Source of the DNA: Thermoplasmatota archaeon
GTDB lineage: Bacteria > Pseudomonadota > Gammaproteobacteria > Burkholderiales > Thiobacillaceae
Direction: 5' to 3'
NCBI GenBank assembly: GCA_023475455.1
Contig: JAMCVR010000020.1
Coordinates: 1-7,298 of the forward strand
Length of the DNA stretch: 7,298 nucleotides
Both the position numbers and the translations under genes were made by a program. Below are positions 1-6,305 of the stretch, piece by piece. Within the stretch, counting starts at the first letter, position 1; every line of letters starts with the position of its first letter. The notes under the pieces were generated by a model that made no database searches, had not been told where the DNA came from, and was given only the letters and a program-made list of their open reading frames with translations.

Positions 1-902
1 CGGGCGAGCGGCGCATGGGCAGACTCGGCGGCCTGATCCGCTTCATGCCATGGACAGCCTGGCTGACGCTCATCGGCGCCCTGGCGATAGCCGGGTTGCC
101 GCCGCTCAACGGCTTCGTTTCGGAATGGCTGTTGCTGCAGGCCTTCCTGCTCACGCCGGGGTTGACCCAGCCTTATCTCAACATGGTGATACCGGTGGCT
201 GCAGCGTCGGTGGCGCTGGCGGCGGCGCTGGCCGCGTATGTCATGGTGAAGTATTTCGGCGTGATCTTTCTCAGCCGGCCGCGCGACCCGGCGCTCGAGC
301 ATGCGCACGAGGCAAACTGGCCGGAACGCCTGGGCATGCTCTGGCTGGCCGCCGGCTGCGTGGCGCTGGGCCTGTTTCCCGCCCAGGTCATCGCCTGGAT
401 TGCACCGGTCGTGCGGCACCTCACGGGACAGGCACTGGCCAACGACGGCAACTGGCTGTTGCTCGCGCCGCTGGCCGCCGAGCGCGCCAGCTACGCGCCG
501 CTGATTTTCCTGGCGGTGGTGCTGGCGGTTTTGCTGTTTACCTTCATCTGGGTACGCCGCGTCTATCACGGCCGCGTGCGCCACGCCGATCCCTGGGATT
601 GCGGCTATCCCGAACAGAACGCCCGCACCCAGGATAGCGCCGAAGGCTTCGGGCAGCCGATTCGCCATATCTTCGTTTCCTTCATGCGGGTCGAACGGGA
701 AACGCCCGACCCCTTCGATCGCCACCCGCACTACCGCGGCGACAGCCGCGACAAGCTCTGGCTGCTCCTCTACAAGCCCATCGCCGACCTGGTCGGATGG
801 CTGTCGGCACAGGCCGGGCGCCTGCAACACGGCCGCATCCAGTGGTACCTGACCTACGGCTTCGTCACCCTGATCGTTCTGCTCGTCTTTGTATCGCGCT
901 GA
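1..902 (+). CDS. hyfB: HyfB-like antiporter-type membrane subunit, C-terminal part (5' end outside window)
   Basis: This is the C-terminal part of a large NuoL/MrpA-like membrane subunit of a hydrogenase-4/Ehr-type complex, which would carry protons or ions across the inner membrane. The frame is open to the left edge (first whole codon at base 3), so the ATG at 15 is an internal methionine and not the start. About 299 residues are present; E. coli HyfB has about 670. Numbered from that Met: a LGGLIRFMP stretch at 4-12, the family hallmark GLPPLNGFVSEW at 27-38 with the buried Glu37 of antiporter-like subunits, Lys79 in the next membrane helix, several hydrophobic helices up to about 180, then the HyfB-specific WDCGY motif at 194-198 followed by NAR and GFGQP. 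A final helix spans about 279-293. TGA lies at 900-902, four bases before hyfC. NuoL is the main alternative, but WDCGY and the gene order favour HyfB. Confidence -1.
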   Translation, partial: GERRMGRLGGLIRFMPWTAWLTLIGALAIAGLPPLNGFVSEWLLLQAFLLTPGLTQPYLNMVIPVAAASVALAAALAAYVMVKYFGVIFLSRPRDPALEHAHEANWPERLGMLWLAAGCVALGLFPAQVIAWIAPVVRHLTGQALANDGNWLLLAPLAAERASYAPLIFLAVVLAVLLFTFIWVRRVYHGRVRHADPWDCGYPEQNARTQDSAEGFGQPIRHIFVSFMRVERETPDPFDRHPHYRGDSRDKLWLLLYKPIADLVGWLSAQAGRLQHGRIQWYLTYGFVTLIVLLVFVSR

Positions 903-906
903 AGCC

Positions 907-1851
907 ATGATCACCGGAATCCTTCTGCAAATTGCCCAGACCCTGATCGCCATCCTGCTGGCACCGCTGCTGATGGGCTGGGTCAACCAGTGCCGTGCCT
1001 GGCTGCAGGGCCGCACCGCGCCGCCCCTCACCCAACCCTACCGCACGCTGCGCAAGCTGTTCCACAAGGACGCGGTGATCGCCAGCAACGCCAGCCCGCT
1101 GTTCCGGTTCGCGCCTTATTTGATCTTTTCCTGCATGGTGCTGGCGGCCGGCCTGGTGCCGACCATCGCCAACGATCTGCCGTTCTCGCCGGCAGCGGAT
1201 GTCATCGCCCTGGTGGGCATCCTTGCGCTGGCGCGGGTGTTCCTGGCGCTGGCCGCCATGGACATCGGCACGTCCTTCGGCACGCTCGGGGCGCGCAGGG
1301 AAATGCTGGTGTCCTTCCTGGCCGAGCCTGCGCTGCTCATGGTGTTTTTCACCGCCAGCCTGATCTCGCAGTCCACCGAACTGCCGCACATCGTCGAGAC
1401 CCTGGCACAAAAGGAGTTCGCCATCTACCCCAGCCTGGCATTCGCGGCAGTCGCATTCTGGATGATCTCGGTGGCAGAAAACGCCCGCATCCCGGTGGAC
1501 AACCCGACCACGCATCTGGAACTGACCATGATCCACGAAGCCATGGTCCTCGAGTATTCCGCACGGCATCTGGCGCTGATCGAGTGGGCGGTGGCCTTGA
1601 AACTATTCACCTATTCCGTGCTGGGCATCGCCCTGTTCCTGCCCTGGGGCATCGCACCCCGGGGCGATGTCGCGGCCCTGCCCCTGGCACTTGCCGCCAT
1701 GGTGGCCAAGCTGGCGGCGGGCGGTGCTGCGCTGTCGTTCATGGAAGCCATCTCCGCCAAGGTGCGCCTGTTCCGCGCGCCGGAATTTCTCGGCACCGCC
1801 TTCCTGCTGGCAGTGCTGGGCATGCTGACCCACTTCCTGCTGGAGGTCTGA
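907..1851 (+). CDS. hyfC: HyfC-like membrane anchor subunit (NuoH/HycD family)
   Basis: This NuoH-family integral membrane protein connects the membrane arm to the peripheral HyfG/HyfI module. It has 314 residues, close to E. coli HyfC. After the first helix comes the family loop GRTAPPLTQPYRTLRKLFHKD at about 35-55 (GR, QPYR and KL conserved). Several hydrophobic helices follow, then the acidic cytosolic loop at about 190-218 with AENARIPVDNP, HLEL, HEA and EYS. In NuoH the equivalent loop lies beside the quinone channel. I chose the ATG at 907, four bases after the hyfB stop. An in-frame TTG at 889 would overlap hyfB and add only six unconserved residues. The ribosome site is weak (GAAG at 901-904), which suggests coupling to hyfB. 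The stop is one base before hyfE. Nothing is truncated. Confidence -1.
   Translation: MITGILLQIAQTLIAILLAPLLMGWVNQCRAWLQGRTAPPLTQPYRTLRKLFHKDAVIASNASPLFRFAPYLIFSCMVLAAGLVPTIANDLPFSPAADVIALVGILALARVFLALAAMDIGTSFGTLGARREMLVSFLAEPALLMVFFTASLISQSTELPHIVETLAQKEFAIYPSLAFAAVAFWMISVAENARIPVDNPTTHLELTMIHEAMVLEYSARHLALIEWAVALKLFTYSVLGIALFLPWGIAPRGDVAALPLALAAMVAKLAAGGAALSFMEAISAKVRLFRAPEFLGTAFLLAVLGMLTHFLLEV
1842..1846 (+). promoter_or_regulatory. Ribosome binding site of hyfE
   Basis: A GGAGG sits inside the last codons of hyfC, six bases before the hyfE ATG at 1853. It fixes that start and fits translational coupling between the two genes. Confidence -1.
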
Positions 1852-1852
1852 C

Positions 1853-2515
1853 ATGGCGCTGAACTACCACCTGCAGATCGTCAACCTGCTCGCGGCGCTG
1901 CTGCTGCTGATCTCTTTCGCCATGCTCTCGCAACGCCGCGTCGCCGGCCTGGTGACGCTGTTCGCCTGGCAGGGCGCGGCCCTGGCTTTGTCCACGGCCA
2001 TCGTCGCCTGGTCCACCGGCCAGCACCACCTGTATTACTCGGCGGCCCTGACCATGGGGCTCAAGGTCATCGCCATGCCCTGGTACTTCTATCGACTGAT
2101 AAGAAAGCTGAACGTGAACCGGGTCGTGGAGCCGATGATCAACATCCCCACCACCATGCTGATCGGCATCGTTCTGGTGATCTTCGCCTTCAATCTGGCG
2201 CTGCCCATCTCGCAGATGTCGGGCACGGTAATGCGCTCGACCCTTGGCATCGCCATTGCATGTGTGCTGCTCGCCTTCCTCATGATGATCACGCGCACCA
2301 AGGCCATCCCCCAGGTGATCGGCTTTCTGGCCATGGAAAACGGCCTGTTCTTCGCCGCCACCAGCGCCACCTACGGCATGCCCCTGGTGGTGGAACTGGG
2401 GGTAGCCCTGGATGTGCTGGTCGGCGTCTTCGTGCTCGGCATCTTCATCTTCCAGATCCGCGAAACCTTCGATTCGCTGGATCTGAAACACATGGAAAAG
2501 CTCAAGGAAAAATAA
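1853..2515 (+). CDS. hyfE: HyfE-like membrane subunit (NuoK-related)
   Basis: This small hydrophobic subunit of the membrane arm belongs to the HyfE family, whose C-terminal half resembles NuoK. It has 220 residues, against about 216 in E. coli HyfE. Roughly six to seven membrane helices are visible. The conserved C-terminal part has GFLAMENGLFFA at about 157-168, with Glu162 in a membrane helix, and then PLVVELGVALDVLVG at about 177-191 with Glu181 and Asp187. Membrane-buried glutamates of this kind form the proton path in NuoK. The end, from about 203 (RETFDSLDLKHMEKLKEK), is charged and cytosolic. The ATG is one base after the hyfC stop and has a strong GGAGG. In E. coli hyfD lies between hyfC and hyfE; here it is absent. 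Confidence -1.
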   Translation: MALNYHLQIVNLLAALLLLISFAMLSQRRVAGLVTLFAWQGAALALSTAIVAWSTGQHHLYYSAALTMGLKVIAMPWYFYRLIRKLNVNRVVEPMINIPTTMLIGIVLVIFAFNLALPISQMSGTVMRSTLGIAIACVLLAFLMMITRTKAIPQVIGFLAMENGLFFAATSATYGMPLVVELGVALDVLVGVFVLGIFIFQIRETFDSLDLKHMEKLKEK

Positions 2516-2518
2516 GGC

Positions 2519-3970
2519 GTGGAAATTTACTGGCTACTCGGCATTCCGCTGTCAGGCGGCATTTTCATGGCGCTGTGGGGCTTCCGGCGCAATGCACCGG
2601 AGATCAACGCACTGTTCAGCCTGCTCACTCTGGCCGTGGCGGCGCTGCTGACCGCGCGCATCGTCGAGGAAGGGCCGATGACGGTGGGCAACGGCTGGTT
2701 CTTCATCGATTCCTTCAACGTCTTCCTGGTCACGCTGACCGCCTTCGTCGCCTTCACCACCGCGCTGTTTTCGCGTCCCTACATGCGCATCGAAGAAGAA
2801 CACGGCCGTCTGAGCGCCGCCCGCCTGCGGCTCTACCACAGCAGCTATCAGATTTTCATCGGCATGATGATCCTGGCGCTGACCACCAACAACATGGGCA
2901 TCCTGTGGGTGTCGATGGAAGGCGCAACGCTCGCCACCGTGCTGCTGGTCTCGCTGTACCGCACGCCGGCGTCGCTGGAAGCGGCCTGGAAGTACTTCAT
3001 CCTGTGCGGCGTCGGCATCGCACTGGCGCTGTTCGGCACGATCCTGCTCTACTTCGCTGCGGAAAAGGTGCTGGGGTCGGGCGGCACTGCGCTGCTGTGG
3101 ACGCAATTGAACGGGGTGAAGACACAACTGGAACCCACGGTGCTCCAGTTGGCTTTCGTCTTCCTGCTGGTCGGCTACGGGACGAAAGTGGGACTGGTTC
3201 CCCTGCACAGCTGGCTGCCGGACGCCCATGCCGAAGGCCCCACGCCGGTATCCGCCGTGCTCTCCGGCCTGCTGCTCAACGTCGCGCTCTATGCGGTGAT
3301 GCGCTCCAAAGTGCTGGTCGATGGCGCGCTCGGCAACGACATGGCCGGCAACCTGATGATGGGGTTCGGCCTCCTGTCGGTCGTAGTCGCCGCTTTCCTG
3401 ATCAATCGCCAGACCGACGTGAAACGCATGTTCGCCTATTCCTCCATCGAGCACATGGGCCTCATCACCTTCGCCTTCGGCATGGGCGGCGCCGTGGCGA
3501 GCTTCGCGGGGCTCCTGCACATGACCATGCATTCGCTCATCAAATCCGCCATCTTCTTCACCGTCGGACACGCCACGCAAAAGGCCGGCACGCAATTGAT
3601 GAGCGACATTCGCGGCCTGATCAAGACCAACCCCACCATCGGCTGGGGGCTGATGCTGGGCACCATTGCCATCCTCGGCGTGCCGCCGTTCGGCGTGTTC
3701 GCCAGCGAGTTCCTGATCATCACCACCGCCATGCACGAGCACCCCTGGGCGACGCCCTTCCTGCTCATTGCGCTGGGCGTGGCGTTCGCCTCCATCTTCG
3801 GCAAGGTGCAGCCGATGGTGTTCGGCGAGACCGGACTGCCGCGGCTGCCGCACATGCCCGCGCTCACCCCCGTCTTCGTCCACCTCGGCCTGGTGCTGAT
3901 GCTGGGTCTGTTCATCCCGCCTTATCTCGCGACCTGGTATCGCCAGGCCGCGCAATTGCTGGGAGGCTGA
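2519..3970 (+). CDS. hyfF: HyfF-like antiporter-type membrane subunit (NuoM/NuoN/MrpD-related)
   Basis: This is the second antiporter-like, ion-translocating subunit of the complex, with 483 residues and about 12-14 membrane helices. Residues matching the charged axis of NuoM-type subunits are visible: Glu134 in SMEGATL, Lys158 in AWKYF, Lys223 in GYGTKVGL followed by PLHSWLPDAHAEGPTPVSA (His230), the AYSSIEHMG loop at 306-314, Lys342 in HSLIKSAIFF, and Glu397 in PPFGVFASEF. All key charged positions are kept, so it should be competent for ion transfer. The start is GTG, three bases after the hyfE stop, with AAGGA at 2505-2508 as the likely ribosome site; the next Met (residue 17) would remove most of the first helix. 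The gene stops one base before hyfG. It is shorter than E. coli HyfF (about 526), with no sign of a deletion inside the core. Confidence -1.
   Translation: MEIYWLLGIPLSGGIFMALWGFRRNAPEINALFSLLTLAVAALLTARIVEEGPMTVGNGWFFIDSFNVFLVTLTAFVAFTTALFSRPYMRIEEEHGRLSAARLRLYHSSYQIFIGMMILALTTNNMGILWVSMEGATLATVLLVSLYRTPASLEAAWKYFILCGVGIALALFGTILLYFAAEKVLGSGGTALLWTQLNGVKTQLEPTVLQLAFVFLLVGYGTKVGLVPLHSWLPDAHAEGPTPVSAVLSGLLLNVALYAVMRSKVLVDGALGNDMAGNLMMGFGLLSVVVAAFLINRQTDVKRMFAYSSIEHMGLITFAFGMGGAVASFAGLLHMTMHSLIKSAIFFTVGHATQKAGTQLMSDIRGLIKTNPTIGWGLMLGTIAILGVPPFGVFASEFLIITTAMHEHPWATPFLLIALGVAFASIFGKVQPMVFGETGLPRLPHMPALTPVFVHLGLVLMLGLFIPPYLATWYRQAAQLLGG
3961..3966 (+). promoter_or_regulatory. Ribosome binding site of hyfG
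   Basis: A GGGAGG lies in the last codons of hyfF, five bases before the hyfG ATG at 3972. It supports this start and tight coupling of the membrane-arm gene to the large-subunit gene. Confidence -1.
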
Positions 3971-3971
3971 G

Positions 3972-5528
3972 ATGCCAAAGCACCTGGACGACATTGCTCT
4001 CACCCCGCAGACGGAGGGCGGCTCCGTCTGGCGTTACCGGCTCGAACCCGGGCGCCTGCCCGCGTTTGCCCGCGCCATCCAGGACGAAGGCGGCCAGTTG
4101 CTCGCCCTGTGGGGCTCGGACGACCGCCACCTGGGACGCAATTTCACCGTTCACGTCACCTTCCTGTCCAGCGTCGGCCTGATCTGGACGACCAGCGAAC
4201 TCGACGGCGAACAACCCGCCTATCCGGACCTCGCCCATATTTTCCCGCAGGCCGATCGCATGCAGCGCGCGGCCTTCGACCTGCTCGGGATTCGTGCTTT
4301 GGACGCAGTGGACGGCCGTGCATGGCTGCGCCACGCTGCCTGGACCGAAGATGAGTTCCCCCTGCGCAAGGATTTCCCGGCACACGCCGCCCGCCGTTCG
4401 CCACACCCGCAAGTCGTCCCCTATCCCTTCATCCGCGTCGAAGGCGAGGGCGTGCACGAGATTGCAGTCGGCCCTATCCACGCCGCCACCATCGAGCCGG
4501 GACACTTCCGTTTCTCCGTCATCGGCGATCGCATCCTCAGGCTGGAGGAGCGGCTGGGCTACACGCACAAGGGAACGGAAAAGCGCTTCGAGGGCCTGGA
4601 CCTGGCAACCGGCGCGAAACTTGCCGGCCGCGTCTCCGGCGATTCGCATACGGCATTCGCCTGGGCCTATTGCATGGCGGTGGAAACGGCCATCGCCTGC
4701 AGCGTGCCGGATCGCGCCACCTGGCTGCGTGCGCTGTTTCTTGAAATGGAGCGCGTGGCCAATCACCTGGGCGACCTCGGCTTTCTTGGCAACGACGTCG
4801 CGCTGACGTTCGGCTTCGTGCAGTTCTGGCGGCTGAAGGAAGACTGGATGCGCATGTCGGCCAGGCTGTTCGGGCATCGCTACCTGTTCGACATGATCCT
4901 TCCCGGCGGGGTCGCGACGGACATCGATGCGCGCGGCAAGGCCGAGCTGGATGCCCTGTGCGAGCGCATCGCGGGGGAGGTGCAGACCCTCAGGCACATT
5001 TACGACGAGCACACCGGCCTGCAGGATCGCTTCGCCAACACCGGCATCGTTGCACCGGACATGGCCGCGCGCCTGGGCCCCACCGGACTGGCCGGGCGCG
5101 CCAGCAGTCAGGCGTGGGATGCGCGCGTGCAGTTCCCGTGCGCACCGTATGACCGGCTCGACGTGAACATGGCGCTGCAGAAATCCGGCGATGTCCTGGC
5201 GCGCGCCGAGGTGCGCTTCACCGAGGTGTTCGAGTCGCTGCGGCTGATCCGCCAGTTGCTCGAACAGCTTCCCGCCGGCGCGCTTCGTGCATCCTGCACG
5301 CAAGCGGCGGGAGTTTGCGAGGGCCTGGGCTGGGTGGAAGGATGGCGTGGCCCGGTGATCGTGGCGGTACGCATCGGCGCCGATGGCAGGCTCGACCGCG
5401 TGCATCCGCACGATCCTTCATGGCAGAACTGGCCGCTGGTGGAGGTGGGCGTGCTCGGCAACATCGTTCCCGATTTCCCGCTCATCAACAAATCGTTCAA
5501 CCTCTCCTACAGCGGACCGGATTTGTAA
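3972..5528 (+). CDS. hyfG: HyfG-like large subunit, NuoC-NuoD fusion lacking all four Ni-Fe cysteines (Ehr type)
   Basis: This peripheral large subunit has 518 residues. Residues 20-137 form a NuoC-like 30-kDa domain, with YPDLAHIFPQADRMQRAAFDLLGI at 84-107 and PLRKDFP at 130-136. From about 163 comes the NuoD/HycE-like domain, with GPIHAATIEPGHFRF at 167-181, GYTHKGTEK at 196-204, WDARVQFPCAPYDRLDV at 382-398 and GDVLARAEVR at 406-415. In true [NiFe] hydrogenases an ERxCGxC motif follows the first region. Here it reads GRVSGDSH, so both cysteines are serine (222, 225) and the Glu is Gly219. The C-terminal DPCxxC is also missing: the protein ends VPDFPLINKSFNLSYSGPDL, with no extension for a maturation protease. 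I read the reference motifs from memory of the family. It therefore should not bind Ni-Fe, and the reaction is unknown. The ends meet hyfF and hyfI with one-base gaps. Confidence -1.
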   Translation: MPKHLDDIALTPQTEGGSVWRYRLEPGRLPAFARAIQDEGGQLLALWGSDDRHLGRNFTVHVTFLSSVGLIWTTSELDGEQPAYPDLAHIFPQADRMQRAAFDLLGIRALDAVDGRAWLRHAAWTEDEFPLRKDFPAHAARRSPHPQVVPYPFIRVEGEGVHEIAVGPIHAATIEPGHFRFSVIGDRILRLEERLGYTHKGTEKRFEGLDLATGAKLAGRVSGDSHTAFAWAYCMAVETAIACSVPDRATWLRALFLEMERVANHLGDLGFLGNDVALTFGFVQFWRLKEDWMRMSARLFGHRYLFDMILPGGVATDIDARGKAELDALCERIAGEVQTLRHIYDEHTGLQDRFANTGIVAPDMAARLGPTGLAGRASSQAWDARVQFPCAPYDRLDVNMALQKSGDVLARAEVRFTEVFESLRLIRQLLEQLPAGALRASCTQAAGVCEGLGWVEGWRGPVIVAVRIGADGRLDRVHPHDPSWQNWPLVEVGVLGNIVPDFPLINKSFNLSYSGPDL

Positions 5529-5529
5529 G

Positions 5530-6063
5530 ATGGCGACGTTCCTGATCCTCCAGCAGATTCTCAAGACTGGCATCGTCTCCGAGCCGGCGCCCGAGGCGGA
5601 TCCCGCGCTGCGCACGCGCGAGCAGGCGCTGCACGCGGACATCCTCAAGGTCTTCGGCCAGGCCGTGGCGATCCGCCACGTCGACGCCGGCTCCTGCAAC
5701 GGCTGCGAGCTGGAAATCCATGCCCTCAACGGGCCGCACTACAACATCGAAGGCATGGGCGTGAAATTCGTGGCCAGTCCCCGCCATGCCGACCTGCTGC
5801 TGGTCACCGGGCCGGTGACGCGAAATATGGAAATCGCGCTGAAACGCGCTTTCGAGGCCGTCCCGGAACCCAAGTGGGTGGTGGCCATGGGCGACTGCGG
5901 ATGCACTGGCGGGATGTTCGGAGAAAATTACGCCACGTGCGGAAAAGTCTCCAGCGTCATCCCGGTCGATGTCGAGGTGCCGGGCTGCCCGCCCACCCCG
6001 GTCGCCCTGTTGCAGGGCATCCTCGCCGCCGTCAGCGGGGGCAGGCAAGATGCGGTGGGCTAG
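5530..6063 (+). CDS. hyfI: HyfI-like small subunit, NuoB family, one [4Fe-4S] cluster
   Basis: This 177-residue electron-transfer subunit belongs to the NuoB/HycG/HyfI family and pairs with HyfG. All four likely cluster ligands are present: Cys56 and Cys59 in SCNGCE, Cys123 in MGDCGCTGG and Cys153 in PGCPPTP. Two further cysteines, 125 and 137, are not expected ligands. The N-terminus (ILQQILKTGIVSE) is typical of the family. I chose the ATG at 5530, one base after the hyfG stop. An in-frame ATG at 5383 would sit far inside hyfG and encode an unrelated Ser/Thr-rich stretch. The protein ends soon after the last cysteine and is shorter than E. coli HyfI (about 250). The TAG at 6061-6063 is shared in a CTAG with the opposing gene. 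With no hyfH next to it, this is the only Fe-S cluster encoded in the visible operon. Confidence -1.
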   Translation: MATFLILQQILKTGIVSEPAPEADPALRTREQALHADILKVFGQAVAIRHVDAGSCNGCELEIHALNGPHYNIEGMGVKFVASPRHADLLLVTGPVTRNMEIALKRAFEAVPEPKWVVAMGDCGCTGGMFGENYATCGKVSSVIPVDVEVPGCPPTPVALLQGILAAVSGGRQDAVG

Positions 6064-6305
6064 GACGTGGCCTTGGGTTTCCTGCCGGGGCTGGCGGCCG
6101 GGATATATCCCGACACCCGAGCCAACATGCCTTCGATTTTCCTGCCGTTGATGAATCGCGTCGAGTGGCACGCGATGATGTCGCCCCGCTTCGACATCTC
6201 GGACAGGTGAACGCGCACGTCTTCCAGCGGAATGCGTGTCGCCGCGGCGATCTCGGAGTCGAGCTGCTCGCCCCGGGTTTTCAGGTAGGCGTGGATTTTC
6301 TGCAT
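6060..6305 (-). CDS. Small winged-helix DNA-binding-like protein with basic GRKPK tail
   Basis: This 81-residue protein is probably a small transcription regulator. A short helix (1-12) is followed by a helix-turn-helix-like pair, LDSEIAAATRI at 15-25 and PLEDVRVHLSEMSKRG at 26-41. A beta-wing region follows at about 42-66 (DIIACHSTRF, GRKIEGMLARVSGY), then a tail with PGRKPK at 73-78 that looks like an AT-hook. No metal-site pattern is clear: Cys46 and His47 are isolated. Similar short winged-helix proteins are common in betaproteobacteria, from memory; the target is unknown. The ATG at 6303-6305 is well supported by AAGGAG eight bases upstream. The 5' end overlaps the upstream transferase gene by 25 bases, so the two are likely one transcript. 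Its TAG (6062-6060) overlaps the hyfI stop. Any link to the hyf operon is unproven. Confidence -1.
   Translation of the reverse strand: MQKIHAYLKTRGEQLDSEIAAATRIPLEDVRVHLSEMSKRGDIIACHSTRFINGRKIEGMLARVSGYIPAASPGRKPKATS

Noticed and set aside
1643..1672. Imperfect GC-rich hairpin in hyfC (CATCGC ... GCGATG)
   Set aside because: Short stem with an internal mismatch, within conserved coding sequence; nothing sets it apart from chance.
2552..4003. 483-residue open frame on the minus strand opposite hyfF
   Set aside because: It is a GC-rich antisense shadow: composition is rich in His, Gln, Glu, Arg and Gly with no recognisable domain, while the plus strand encodes a clear NuoM-like protein.
2260..4182. 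640-residue open frame on the plus strand across hyfE, hyfF and hyfG
   Set aside because: Arg/Ala/His/Pro-rich out-of-frame reading that overlaps three well supported genes; typical of high-GC DNA.
3912..5411. 499-residue open frame on the minus strand opposite hyfG
   Set aside because: The plus strand encodes a clearly recognisable NuoC-NuoD fusion; the antisense product has low-complexity composition and no motif.
4620..5528. Catalytically active group 4 [NiFe] hydrogenase / formate hydrogenlyase
   Set aside because: The gene order suggests it, but none of the four Ni-Fe ligating cysteines is present in HyfG.
6004..6018. Hairpin GCCCTG-TTG-CAGGGC as a terminator for the minus-strand genes
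   Set aside because: A 6-bp stem with a 3-base loop inside hyfI coding sequence and no T-run on either strand; likely chance in GC-rich coding DNA.
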